Positions 7,137 through 15,051 of a stretch of 31,744 bases of DNA are shown here, piece after piece; the stretch's first letter is position 1; each line of letters opens with the position of its first letter. The position numbers were made by a program, and so were the translations under genes. The notes below the pieces were generated by a model. The model was given only the letters and a program-made list of their open reading frames with translations. It searched no databases and was not told the DNA's origin. This DNA is from Puniceicoccales bacterium. Its GTDB lineage: Bacteria; Verrucomicrobiota; Verrucomicrobiia; Opitutales; JAIRKQ01. Location of the stretch: the NCBI GenBank assembly GCA_031279395.1, contig JAITIO010000024.1:1-31744 (forward strand), written 5' to 3'.

Positions 7137-7994
7137 ATGGAAAGTTTAAAAAGAACGCAGTTTGCTCAAGGTTATGATCTATTGGTTGCGAAGCCAGTGG
7201 GAAAAGGCAACAGTGCTCCAAAAGTTGAAGATCCTATCGTTGCAGGCGGTAAAGAAGTTACTATTCATCTGCATAAAGTGCCCGATACCCCACTGAGAAC
7301 ACGTTCGGTGGTAGCTGCTGCCGTCCCACTACCTCCTTTTGTTCCACGACATCTAGGAATCTACCATTCGGCATCTTGGTTGTGGTTTACGGCGGAGAAT
7401 ACTGCGAATCTGCCGCAGAGTGCAATCGTTAAATCATTGTACTTCAAAGGCAGATTTGACCCGAGCAAATTAGCAATGATACTTCTCTTGCAAGATGGGG
7501 AAGTCATAGCAAATCAACTACTCGATGGCATACCAGGAAATCGCTTGCTAGAGCTTCTCGGAGGGAATCGAAATTCGATGGAGGAATTTGTGTATTACAT
7601 GTTATTTGGAAAGTATTTTAAGAGAATAATGGAGGAATCTCCGACGCTAGAAGAAGCAAAAGATCGTATCCGAGTAGAATGCGAATTTTATCCGAAGGAT
7701 TTACAAAGAAGAAAACTTAATAAGTTGATAACTGCTCCGGCCCAGGCAATGATGGAACTCTGGACCGACAAGGATAAGCGTATGGAGTTCGAAAATCAAC
7801 TACGAAAAATCGTTGATTTAATTTTGGGCAAATTACCACCGCCCAACGAAGAAAATCGAAGATATTGGAATAACGTGTGCGAAGCTATTAAAGATGGAGT
7901 AGGTGAGTCTCCTAAGGAAAAAGATCGAAAAAGACTCATGGAACTTAGGGAAAAATTTCCTGCATTTAAGGCTGCTATGGAAACAAAAAGTTAG
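7137..7994 (+). CDS. Array paralogue 5, unknown family
   Basis: 285 residues, function unknown. The N-terminus MESLKRTQFAQGYDLLVAKP and the zone GNSAPKVEDPIVAGGKEV match copy 3. A Pro-rich stretch (AAAVPLPPFVPRH) follows, then WFTAENTANLPQSAIVKSL, FDPSKLAMILLLQDGEVIA, RLLELLGGNRNS, APAQAMMELWTDKD, KRMEFENQL, KIVDLILGKLPPPNEENR and YWNNV. It ends REKFPAFKAAMETKS. It is the last copy. The usual trailer is missing after its stop and a strong terminator follows about 70 bases later, so this end probably closes the array as a transcription unit. Confidence 0.8.
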   Translation: MESLKRTQFAQGYDLLVAKPVGKGNSAPKVEDPIVAGGKEVTIHLHKVPDTPLRTRSVVAAAVPLPPFVPRHLGIYHSASWLWFTAENTANLPQSAIVKSLYFKGRFDPSKLAMILLLQDGEVIANQLLDGIPGNRLLELLGGNRNSMEEFVYYMLFGKYFKRIMEESPTLEEAKDRIRVECEFYPKDLQRRKLNKLITAPAQAMMELWTDKDKRMEFENQLRKIVDLILGKLPPPNEENRRYWNNVCEAIKDGVGESPKEKDRKRLMELREKFPAFKAAMETKS

Positions 7995-8063
7995 AAATAC
8001 ATTTCGGAAAACGATCTCTGCTACCCGGGAGTATTTAGTGGAGCAACATGTTCTAAAAGAAGG

Positions 8064-8093
8064 AAGTCCATCAAATCATTTGATGGGCTTTTT
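8064..8093 (+). terminator. Rho-independent terminator closing the array
   Basis: AAGTCCATCAAA (8064-8075), loop TCA, TTTGATGGGCTT (8079-8090): a 12-pair stem with one G-T pair, running into TTTTT at 8089-8093. It lies between array copy 5 and lpxB and should separate the two transcription units. Confidence 0.75.
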
Positions 8094-8173
8094 AAGGTTT
8101 TATCCGAGAACATTGTGAAATGTGTTAAACACAAGAATTGATACACATTCTACCGTAGATTTCTCCATATGAT

Positions 8174-8201
8174 TTGACAAAACCATTTGCCTCATTTTAC
8201 T
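8174..8201 (+). promoter_or_regulatory. Probable lpxB promoter
   Basis: TTGACA at 8174-8179, 16-base spacer, TTTACT at 8196-8201 (four of six -10 positions). It follows the terminator at 8064-8093. It explains why the upstream in-frame TTG at 8174 is unlikely to be the lpxB start, since that TTG is the -35. Confidence 0.4.
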
Positions 8202-8212
8202 TTACCTCACAG

Positions 8213-9382
8213 GTGAAGAATTTAAAATTTGACCTAGAATCCTGCCAGGGGAAATGGATAGATTTAGTTATCATAGCAGGAGAACATTCGGGCGATCAAC
8301 ATGCGGCAGAAATGCTGACAGAGGTTAAAAAAATACGCCCCGATATCAATGTTGTGGCACTCGGGGGAAGTGCTCTTAGGAATGCTGGAGCTGATGTAAT
8401 TTTGGACATGACAAAATTTTCAGTGGTTGGTTTATACGAAGTTCTGCAGAACTTTTTCTTCTTTGCAAAATTGATAAAGCAGGTATTTTTGTGGATAAAA
8501 AACAATCATCCCCGTGTCGTTTGTCTCGTGGATTATCCAGGTTTTAACATTCGGCTGGCCCAAATGTTATTCGACGGCAAACTCTCCCAAAAAGCCGGTG
8601 GAGATATAAGAGTTCTCTACTACATATCACCACAAATTTGGGCGTGGAAACCAAAACGATGCCATCAAATGGCAAAATTTGTCGATCGAGTGGCAACAAT
8701 TTTCCCATTTGAAAAAGATTGGTTTAAGAGAACTGATCTGAATGTCAGTTTTGTGGGGCATCCATTTGTGGCAGATTCTTACAAATTAAATGTTACGCAC
8801 AACTTCGGAGGACCAATTTTACTACTTCCTGGCAGCAGATATCCCGCCATTAAAAAAATTTTTCCACCATTATTGGAAAGTTTCAATGAGATTTTGAAAC
8901 ATAGGAACGAATGTACGGCAATCGTGGTATATCCTGATGAAACAATACTGGCCATCATGCGAAAAATTTTAAATAGGAGGTTTTCAAAACTGTTAGATAA
9001 AATAACATTTGTGCCCGATGGGGATAGCATTGAGGTATGTGCCGCCATCATGAGTTCGGGTACCATGTCTTTGAAATGTTGCCTGAGTGGTATTCCCGGT
9101 GCCATTGTGTATAAAACCCATCCGCTGACCTATGCCATTGGGAAAATATTGGTAAATGTAAAATATTTGGGCATTGCAAATATTTTACTAAATCGGTGCG
9201 TGTGGCGGGAATTTATACAATCTCAGCTGAAACCAAAGTCTGTCGCAAAATATATTTTACCATACATCGATGACGAAAAGCTTCAGCACCCACTGCGAAA
9301 GGCTTCAAGGGAATTGAAAGAGATACTGTCCGCGGGGAAAGATATGTCCGTTGCCCAGTGGTTATTGTCGGCGATTGAATAG
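8213..9382 (+). CDS. lpxB: Lipid-A-disaccharide synthase
   Basis: LpxB joins UDP-2,3-diacylglucosamine and lipid X to form the lipid A disaccharide at the inner face of the inner membrane. GT19 family features are visible: IAGEHSGDQHAAEML near the N-terminus, GLYEVLQNF, DYPGFNIRLAQ, YYISPQIWAWKPKR, IFPFEKDWF, FVGHPF, LLLPGSR, then SSGTMSLKCCLSGIPGAIVYK and a C-terminal VWREFIQ block corresponding to the usual PExxQ region. About 389 residues, normal length. The GTG at 8213 is chosen; the frame is open to a TTG at 8174, but that codon coincides with a promoter -35. Even from 8213 there are about 19 residues before the first motif, so the exact start is uncertain. The DUF58 gene follows seven bases after the stop. 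Confidence 0.9.
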   Translation: MKNLKFDLESCQGKWIDLVIIAGEHSGDQHAAEMLTEVKKIRPDINVVALGGSALRNAGADVILDMTKFSVVGLYEVLQNFFFFAKLIKQVFLWIKNNHPRVVCLVDYPGFNIRLAQMLFDGKLSQKAGGDIRVLYYISPQIWAWKPKRCHQMAKFVDRVATIFPFEKDWFKRTDLNVSFVGHPFVADSYKLNVTHNFGGPILLLPGSRYPAIKKIFPPLLESFNEILKHRNECTAIVVYPDETILAIMRKILNRRFSKLLDKITFVPDGDSIEVCAAIMSSGTMSLKCCLSGIPGAIVYKTHPLTYAIGKILVNVKYLGIANILLNRCVWREFIQSQLKPKSVAKYILPYIDDEKLQHPLRKASRELKEILSAGKDMSVAQWLLSAIE

Positions 9383-9389
9383 GAAATTG

Positions 9390-10235
9390 ATGCCTATGAT
9401 TTTATGGACTAAAAATGTACTTTCAAAACTATACCGCAGGTTCTTTTCTTCAAACGGCATCGTACTGGCCGATGCCAGGGAATATGTGGCAGGAGATGAC
9501 ACTCGTCTCATAAATTGGAATATCACTGCCAAAACCAGTGCTTTGTTCGTAAACAATATTTGTGCCGATAGTGGAAATGATATCATTTTTGCATTGGATG
9601 TTAGCGAGTCCACAAAGTTTGGAACAAAAAAACAGCCGAAAATTTCATTGGCGATAGATATTTTAAAAACCCTATCCCAGCTGTCGGAAAAAAATAACAA
9701 CGGGGTGGGTTGTCTTATGTTTTCCGATAGAGTGGAAAAATATTTTCCACCCCGGCACCGTCTACAGTGTTTTTCGTACACAATTGACAAAATAATTCAT
9801 TCCCCGGGAAAGCTACGGACAAATTTGTTGGCTGCCTTAAAATTCCTGAATAAAGTGTTAACCAAACGGTCTAGGGTCATTTTGATTTGCGATACGTTTG
9901 CTTTGACCGTTGGAAGAAAAACGATACTAACCCAGCTACACATTTTGAAATCAAGGCACGACCTGATGATGTTTCCAATGGTGGATAACAACGACATGTT
10001 GGTGGCACAGATTGGTAGAATTACGGTCGAGGATTTGGAAACCGGCGAAATTTTAGAAATTGATACCAATGATGCCGAAATGATGGCTAGGATGGCGACC
10101 CAATACGCCGCTTACAAAAAATTAATCTTTAGGGATGTGGAAAATGTTGGGATAAAAATTTTCCCGATCAATACCCAAGATTCCGCGACGGAATTTCTTT
10201 TCAAACTTTTTAAAAAAATTATACTGCCGTTTTAA
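9390..10235 (+). CDS. DUF58 domain protein (VWA-like)
   Basis: DUF58 proteins form part of MoxR/Bat-type clusters and carry a von Willebrand A-like fold. The signature is clear: DAREYVAGDDTRLINWNITA, followed by an LDVSEST stretch that corresponds to the metal-binding DxSxS of VWA domains, and hydrophobic strand/helix alternation to the end. 281 residues. The start at 9390 lies seven bases after the lpxB stop with AGGAAAT in between. An in-frame ATG at 9351 would overlap lpxB and is less likely. MoxR ATPase and VWA partners are absent from this neighbourhood, but a DUF4381-like protein, another usual partner, lies at 24835. The role in this organism is unknown; membrane-protein or metal-cofactor maturation is the general proposal for such clusters. 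Confidence 0.8.
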   Translation: MPMILWTKNVLSKLYRRFFSSNGIVLADAREYVAGDDTRLINWNITAKTSALFVNNICADSGNDIIFALDVSESTKFGTKKQPKISLAIDILKTLSQLSEKNNNGVGCLMFSDRVEKYFPPRHRLQCFSYTIDKIIHSPGKLRTNLLAALKFLNKVLTKRSRVILICDTFALTVGRKTILTQLHILKSRHDLMMFPMVDNNDMLVAQIGRITVEDLETGEILEIDTNDAEMMARMATQYAAYKKLIFRDVENVGIKIFPINTQDSATEFLFKLFKKIILPF

Positions 10236-10264
10236 AATTTTCTATTGTCTTAGGATGAAAAACT

Positions 10265-11572
10265 ATGCAGATTGCTATCAAAGATATAATGAAGCATGAG
10301 AAAAAGAGTGGTTATATTGCTTGGTTCGCATGGATAGCATCGGCAATTTTCTACCTGTATGAATATGCGGTTCGCATTGCTCCCAGCGTAATGGAATATG
10401 AATTGGCTCTGGAATTTTCTGCATCCGCTGCGACGATGGGTGTCGTATTGGGGTCCTATTATTTGGTTTATGCCCCCCTACAATTGTTTGCAGGCCTACT
10501 GTTTGATAGATTTGGGGGTAAAAAAGTGCTTATCCCTGCTTCCATTTTAGTATTCATTGGATGTCTGTGTATGATTATTCCAAGTAGTTCCTTAGTTTAT
10601 ATAGCTACGGGAAGGATTTTGGCGGGAGTAGGTTCAAGCTGTGCTTTCATTGGTGTTATGTACCTAGCCGCGGTGTGGTTCCATGAAAGTAAATTGGCAT
10701 TTTTGTCGGGCTTAACCACATCACTTGGGATCTGTGGAGCTCTTTTGGGACAAGCTCCGCTATCGGTTTTGATAGACAAATCTGGGTGGAGGATGTCGCT
10801 GGTGCTATTGGCTATTATAGGGCTAGTAACGTTTATAATTGTATACCTGTTCATCCCGCCGACACCCCGCTGGGAGAAAGAAAAACAGACTGCAAAATCT
10901 GACCAATCTCCGTTGGCGCATTTTGTTGCTGGATTAATTTCAGTTTGCCGCAACAAGCAAACATGGGTGGTAGGGTTGGTAGCCAGCTGCCTATATATGC
11001 CAACCGTCGTATTTGGAGATCTTTGGGGAGTCCAATACATACGGAGTGCGCTGGGCCTGCACAAGGCAGAGGCTGCCAAAGTTGCCAGCATGCTTTACAT
11101 AGGATGGCTAGTCGGGGGGCCACTAGTTGGATTATTATCAGACCTAATAGGGTGTAGAAGGAAACTGTTAGTCCTCGGATGTTTTCTAAGTACAATTTTT
11201 TTCTCGGTGGTACTGATATGTCCCATACGATCTCCATTTATCATAGGATTGTTGCTGTTTTTAGCCGGCATGTCTTCAAGTCCACAGGTGATTTCTTTTG
11301 TTGCAAGTTTAGAGGCTAATTTACCGAGTGCGAAGGGTAGTGCAATTGCGATAGTCAACATGATTGTAATGTTTGTCGGAGGGATATTCCAACCCATAGT
11401 CGGCTGGCTAATTGGGAGAAATTCTACCTGCGACACGGAACATGTAATATCCCATGTCGCTTTCCGAAATGCCCTCCTAGCCATGCCAATTTTGACCTTT
11501 GTTGGCTTGCTGCTGTCATTTTTTATAAAAAGGAAAATTAATGGAAAAGTACGTTGTGAAGATAAGATGTAA
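10265..11572 (+). CDS. Major facilitator superfamily transporter
   Basis: An inner-membrane secondary transporter of 435 residues with about twelve hydrophobic segments. The loop after helix 2 reads FDRFGGKKVL, the MFS motif A (GxxxDRxGxR/K). A degenerate copy, LLSDLIGCRRKLL, lies in the second half at the equivalent position. GRILAGVGSSCAFIGVMYLA fits helix 4. The central loop contains a charged stretch (PRWEKEKQTAKSDQ). The substrate cannot be told from sequence; relatives in intracellular bacteria carry amino acids, nucleosides or organic acids, so nutrient import from a host is possible but unproven. AGG at 10252-10254 precedes the ATG at 10265; an alternative ATG lies at 10289. The 3' end overlaps the methyltransferase gene by 32 bases. 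Confidence 0.85.
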   Translation: MQIAIKDIMKHEKKSGYIAWFAWIASAIFYLYEYAVRIAPSVMEYELALEFSASAATMGVVLGSYYLVYAPLQLFAGLLFDRFGGKKVLIPASILVFIGCLCMIIPSSSLVYIATGRILAGVGSSCAFIGVMYLAAVWFHESKLAFLSGLTTSLGICGALLGQAPLSVLIDKSGWRMSLVLLAIIGLVTFIIVYLFIPPTPRWEKEKQTAKSDQSPLAHFVAGLISVCRNKQTWVVGLVASCLYMPTVVFGDLWGVQYIRSALGLHKAEAAKVASMLYIGWLVGGPLVGLLSDLIGCRRKLLVLGCFLSTIFFSVVLICPIRSPFIIGLLLFLAGMSSSPQVISFVASLEANLPSAKGSAIAIVNMIVMFVGGIFQPIVGWLIGRNSTCDTEHVISHVAFRNALLAMPILTFVGLLLSFFIKRKINGKVRCEDKM

Positions 11573-12437
11573 TATTTTGATAGCATTGCTTTTGGTGGCA
11601 ATATGTGGGATTTCTGTTTCGTTCTATTCCAACCATAAAAGGTTAAAACAGGAAACAAAAAGGTTAAAGTTGCAAGTTTCTCGATACTATCATGGGCTAT
11701 CGGCAACGGAGGCATCTTTTGTTAGGGAAGTTATGGGTGAAGATTTTTCGCGGGGATTTTCTTTGCACAAGGTTCTACTTAAAGATCAATATTTTATGTT
11801 TTGTGACCTAATAACTTCCGATACAGTACCAATGATTGCTAATGAAGTTGGGGATAATTCATACGATTTTTCCAGCATAGATTTTAAAGAAGGAGATGTG
11901 GTGATAGACATCGGAGGAAATGTTGGGATGATTTCCATTTTCCTAGCTAAAAAATATCCATTTTTGAGGATTTATGCATTTGAACCGGTGAAGGAGAATT
12001 TTGAGAATTTTAAAAGAAATATTAAACTAAATAAAATTCCCGATGGAGTTATTACTGTAGAAAATTTAGCAGTTACCAAAGATGCAAGAATTGTTAATTT
12101 GAATATCGATATGACAAATACAGGAGGATCAAGCCTATGTGAAGAGAAAGATGTTGGCGGTTTTCAAAGCTGTGATGTGCAATCTGTGACGCTGGAAGAT
12201 ATATTTGAAAAATTCGCCCTGAAGTCCTGTAAGCTACTAAAAATCGACTGCGAAGGGTCAGAATATGAAATTTTATACAATACTGATAAAGACATTTTGA
12301 AAAAATGTGAGCATATGAGAGGAGAGTTTCATGAAAATAACTACATTAGAAAACAAGGATACTCCATTGCTGCATTGGAGAAGTATTGCGAGGAAATAAT
12401 AGGTGAAGTACTTGTAGGACATCATGGAGAGCCTTAG
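11541..12437 (+). CDS. FkbM-type SAM-dependent methyltransferase, membrane-anchored
   Basis: 298 residues. Residues 10-28 (NILIALLLVAICGISVSFY) form one membrane helix, followed by a Lys/Arg-rich stretch that favours a cytoplasmic catalytic domain. The SAM-binding glycine motif is VVIDIGGNVGMISIFLA (about 112-128), followed by the acidic strand end IYAFEPVKENFENFKRNI and, later, LLKIDCEGSEYEIL, the FkbM-family motif after strand 4. Family members O-methylate sugars or lipids on glycans and polyketides; no specific substrate can be assigned. The ATG has AAAAGGAAAA upstream and lies inside the MFS gene, so the two are probably translationally coupled. It is the last gene of the lpxB group and is convergent with the kinase-like gene. 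Confidence 0.8.
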   Translation: MEKYVVKIRCNILIALLLVAICGISVSFYSNHKRLKQETKRLKLQVSRYYHGLSATEASFVREVMGEDFSRGFSLHKVLLKDQYFMFCDLITSDTVPMIANEVGDNSYDFSSIDFKEGDVVIDIGGNVGMISIFLAKKYPFLRIYAFEPVKENFENFKRNIKLNKIPDGVITVENLAVTKDARIVNLNIDMTNTGGSSLCEEKDVGGFQSCDVQSVTLEDIFEKFALKSCKLLKIDCEGSEYEILYNTDKDILKKCEHMRGEFHENNYIRKQGYSIAALEKYCEEIIGEVLVGHHGEP

Positions 12438-12663
12438 AATGGGAAAAATTCCCGAAACATAGAGAAAAATCAAAAGGGGAGGCATTTTATTACCTGCCTA
12501 TTTCGAGGCAACAAGCGGCGAGATGAGGCATGAAATAGCAATATTGCGGGATCGATGCCTATTTCCCAACTTATATATTATTTGTGGCTAGGTGCCATGA
12601 TAGTCGTTTCTTACGATGAAACTTTTCTGAGAGAAATAAAAGTTAGCAAATACTACAAACTAG

Positions 12664-14142
12664 TTAGTCTGAGGAAGAGGGTGTAATGTGAAATAGAGCG
12701 TAAAAGTTATTTTTATTGCAATGCTTCCTTACCTTCTTTGATCTTGCCCATTCGTTAGGTTTTATCACTAAACCGCGCTGCTTTAATTTTTCTACCTTCT
12801 TTTTTAAAGCTTGTGCTCTTGCCAGAGCTGGCTCAATTTCCAAGCTTGTCAAGCCGCACTTTCGGTACATATTTTCCAATTTATCTAACTCTATGGCCTC
12901 TATTACCTCACACATATTCTCGTCTATGACAGGTGGCATACAATAATTTTTCAAATCCACACCTCCTACACCATCGATGGAGGAAAGAGTTTTTGTAATC
13001 ACACCGGCAGAAGTTCGTCCCCGGGATGTTAGGAACGATAAATCGTTGTCGAAGGCAACGGGACCATTCTTTGTTAGTATTACGTTATTGGCATGTCTAT
13101 CAATTTGCCCCGTCAGTATGTCTTGAAGTTGTAACCACGTTTCTTGGCATATAAAGTCGTTATCATATTTAATTGTTTCTTCTTTTGCAGCTTGCCAAAG
13201 AGTGGGGCCGTTCAGCCTTTTCATGGCAATGCAAGGAACACCATCCATTTCAGCTGCAAAAACAGAGGCTACCACGCGTGGAACATTTATTCTCTTTGCC
13301 TTGCCAATAGCACAAAACATATCCTGTACCTTTGAAGTTGCTTTATTTCGACTGTAGGATCCGCAGGTACATCCGAGGAATACTTGCGTCGATTGTGAAT
13401 CATTGCCAAATTTCGCAGGGTCTTGTTTCTGTTTGAATCGATCGCATGGTTTTAATGCTACTGCTCCCTTTTTATTTTTTTTGGTGTACGCGCGCTGAAC
13501 GACATTATATTGCCCCCGGCCCAACGGTTTAGGTGAACCATTTCTTTCCAGCCCCACGTAGCCTTTTTCTTTGGCATCAAGTAATATCTCAATGGCTTCA
13601 ACTTTGAGGGCAATATTAAAGCAATATTGATTATGGTCACTTGCTTTTATTGATGAAGAATGACCAGGATATAATCGTATTACTTCCTCTTTTCCACTAA
13701 AGTCAGTCAATGCAGTTCTTAGTGTCGATATTTCATCTAAAGATAAATTATTTTTTTGCACGAAAGTTAGTATGTCTTTCAAGTTCTTGTTAATTTTGGA
13801 TGCGAGGCTTGGTAGTTTGCGTATTTTTATTCCAGAGGAAATATATTCATTCAAAGTCGTAGCAAACATAGCAATTTTTTCAGCTTTTGCTTGATTAGTT
13901 GCTTGATTAGTTGTTTTAACCGTTTTACACTTCCGTGACTTTAGTACATTTCCGAAGAAAAGCGTATGAAAGAATGTGTTGAGAGAAGAAAATATGTGGG
14001 GAAATATGCCCCCTGAAGATTTTGATGTGATGCGTTTTCCACCATCTCTTTTTCCACCACAGTGTTTGTTTCCACATTGACCGCTGTTTACTACAGACGG
14101 AAGCACTCTCGTTAAAACTTCATTATTCCCTATACCATCCAT
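12664..14142 (-). CDS. Kinase-fold protein of unknown target (candidate effector)
   Basis: 492 residues, not matched to a named family, but it shows an ordered kinase motif set. A Gly-rich loop LGRGQYNVVQRA spans residues 207-218. VALK follows with Lys231, in the position of the ATP-binding lysine. A hinge-like MKRLNGPTLW occupies 307-316. The catalytic loop is TGQIDRHANN, with Asp348 and Asn353 five residues apart as in HRDxxxxN. FDND follows, with Asp365 as the metal-binding DFG equivalent. The DRH-type loop recalls PI3/PI4-kinase-like and HipA-like atypical kinases more than ordinary Ser/Thr kinases. The first 80 residues are Cys/Gly/Lys-rich and low in complexity (GNKHCGGKRDGGKR), with a short hydrophobic patch at 47-65. 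The C-terminus is a basic helix. The start is supported by AAAGGAG a few bases upstream. It stands alone, divergent from a broken ABC-F gene. A host-directed kinase is an inference; a toxin-like or regulatory kinase is also possible. Confidence 0.7.
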   Translation of the reverse strand: MDGIGNNEVLTRVLPSVVNSGQCGNKHCGGKRDGGKRITSKSSGGIFPHIFSSLNTFFHTLFFGNVLKSRKCKTVKTTNQATNQAKAEKIAMFATTLNEYISSGIKIRKLPSLASKINKNLKDILTFVQKNNLSLDEISTLRTALTDFSGKEEVIRLYPGHSSSIKASDHNQYCFNIALKVEAIEILLDAKEKGYVGLERNGSPKPLGRGQYNVVQRAYTKKNKKGAVALKPCDRFKQKQDPAKFGNDSQSTQVFLGCTCGSYSRNKATSKVQDMFCAIGKAKRINVPRVVASVFAAEMDGVPCIAMKRLNGPTLWQAAKEETIKYDNDFICQETWLQLQDILTGQIDRHANNVILTKNGPVAFDNDLSFLTSRGRTSAGVITKTLSSIDGVGGVDLKNYCMPPVIDENMCEVIEAIELDKLENMYRKCGLTSLEIEPALARAQALKKKVEKLKQRGLVIKPNEWARSKKVRKHCNKNNFYALFHITPSSSD

Positions 14143-14240
14143 AATTTATCTCCTTTTATCAAAATTTTACGTGAAATATTTCCTATATAAAAACCACACA
14201 ACACATAAAAAATTAAAAATCAACAAAAAAAAAATAGTTT

Positions 14241-14537
14241 TTGAGGTATTTGCGATGGAGCCATGCCGAGATTCGCTGTCATCTGAACAATTTTCTCTTT
14301 CAAAAAAATGAAGAGATATCAGAAGCCGTTGAGGATTTATCGGGAGAGGAAAGGGCATGCCTTTCCCTGGCTCAAATTGCAGCTCGTCCGCCCAAACTTC
14401 TCATTTTAGACGAAATTACCAACAATTTAGATTTGGAAACCTGTGCCCATGTCATTCCGGAAGTAATATTTCACTGAACACGCCATGGAAATGGATACTT
14501 AAATTTTTTGTCCCATGCCTTTGAGTTTTTATTGAAA
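14241..14537 (+). pseudogene. Broken ABC-F ATPase, C-terminal fragment
   Basis: The frame from 14241 begins near AEIRCHLNNFLF, which corresponds to the segment preceding the second ABC signature in ABC-F proteins. It continues with VEDLSGEERACLSLAQ (signature LSGGE altered to LSGEE) and LLILDEITNNLDLET (Walker B/D-loop, DEPTN altered to DEITN). An in-frame TGA stops it at 14475-14477. Reading through that stop in the same frame gives LSHAFEFL at 14508-14531, which resembles the H-loop SHDxxFL. Walker A and the whole first ATPase domain are absent. It is a decayed remnant of a translational ABC-F factor, lying against the 3' end of the ferritin gene. Confidence 0.75.
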
Positions 14538-14538
14538 A

Positions 14539-15036
14539 TCAGCTGTCTTTCCCCTTTCCGGCTTCCCTATCGATGCGCAGGATAGCACAGGCATTGTCGC
14601 CGGCGAATTTTAAACGGTCGACAAAGTGTTGGGTCTGGCTTTCTTCTTCGATCTGTTCCGTTACGAACCAATTTAACATGTTCTGGGATTCATAATCTTT
14701 TAATGAAACGGCCAAATCGTACATTTTGTGGATTAACCCGGTAACCTTCCTTTCGTGATTAAGGGCAACCTCGAAGGCGTTTAGTGGGGATTTATAGTCC
14801 GTTGAAACTTGGACAATCGGCAGCAATTCAATTTTTACGCCGCGGGAGACCAAATAGTCATAGAATTTCATGCCATGTTCGACTTCTTCCTTTGCTTGCC
14901 TACGCATCCATTCGGCAATGCCAACGAAGGACATTGCTTCCATTGCAGCTGCTATTCCCAGGTATATGTAAGCAGATTCAAGCTCGTTACGAATCTGCTC
15001 GATTGTTAGTTTTTCGAGATCTTTTGACATTTTCAT
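14539..15036 (-). CDS. ftnA: Ferritin (FtnA-like, non-haem)
   Basis: An iron-storage four-helix-bundle protein of 165 residues that forms a 24-subunit shell and oxidises Fe(II) at a di-iron site. Ligand positions fit the bacterial ferritin pattern: Glu18 in NELESAYIY, Glu51 and His54 in AKEEVEHG, a later Glu in NHERK, and the TEQIEEES segment of helix 4. Lack of a haem-binding pattern favours ferritin over bacterioferritin. It is the last gene of the minus-strand group, 15 bases after the nitroreductase stop. The start could be Met1 or Met3 (MKMSKD); neither has a strong ribosome binding site. Pairing with a flavin reductase is compatible with reductive iron release, but this is an inference. 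Confidence 0.92.
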   Translation of the reverse strand: MKMSKDLEKLTIEQIRNELESAYIYLGIAAAMEAMSFVGIAEWMRRQAKEEVEHGMKFYDYLVSRGVKIELLPIVQVSTDYKSPLNAFEVALNHERKVTGLIHKMYDLAVSLKDYESQNMLNWFVTEQIEEESQTQHFVDRLKFAGDNACAILRIDREAGKGKDS

Positions 15037-15051
15037 AGGTTCATTTTTTTG

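Larger units (their letters stand above)
1945..7994 (+). repeat. Tandem array of a 1.1-kb gene-plus-leader unit (five genes, one relic)
   Basis: Six copies of a leader block occur at the same distance before each start codon. The block contains the string TGGTGTAAAATTCTTAGCAAA, in some copies altered, and then TTGTCA-N6-TGACAA. The palindromes begin at 2027, 2380, 3799, 4879, 5962 and 7087, giving unit lengths of 353 (relic), 1419, 1080, 1083 and 1125. A trailer block with the string CTTCCTGCCTTATGGAGGAAA, or degraded versions of it, follows the stop codons of copies 2, 3 and 4 and appears in the relic. The array fills the space between gatB and lpxB. It arose by tandem duplication followed by divergence of the gene bodies. 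No transposase or att-like flanking repeat is visible. Confidence 0.85.

Noticed and set aside
10597..11715. Several long minus-strand frames opposite the MFS and FkbM genes
   Set aside because: The plus-strand proteins have clear family motifs over the same bases; the antisense products show none.
12438..12663. Possible terminator or repeat between the convergent FkbM and kinase-like genes
   Set aside because: GGGAA-AAA-TTCCC and GTTTC-N7-GAAAC stems are only five pairs and lack a proper T-run; a TGCCTATTTC direct repeat occurs twice, but nothing more can be built on it.
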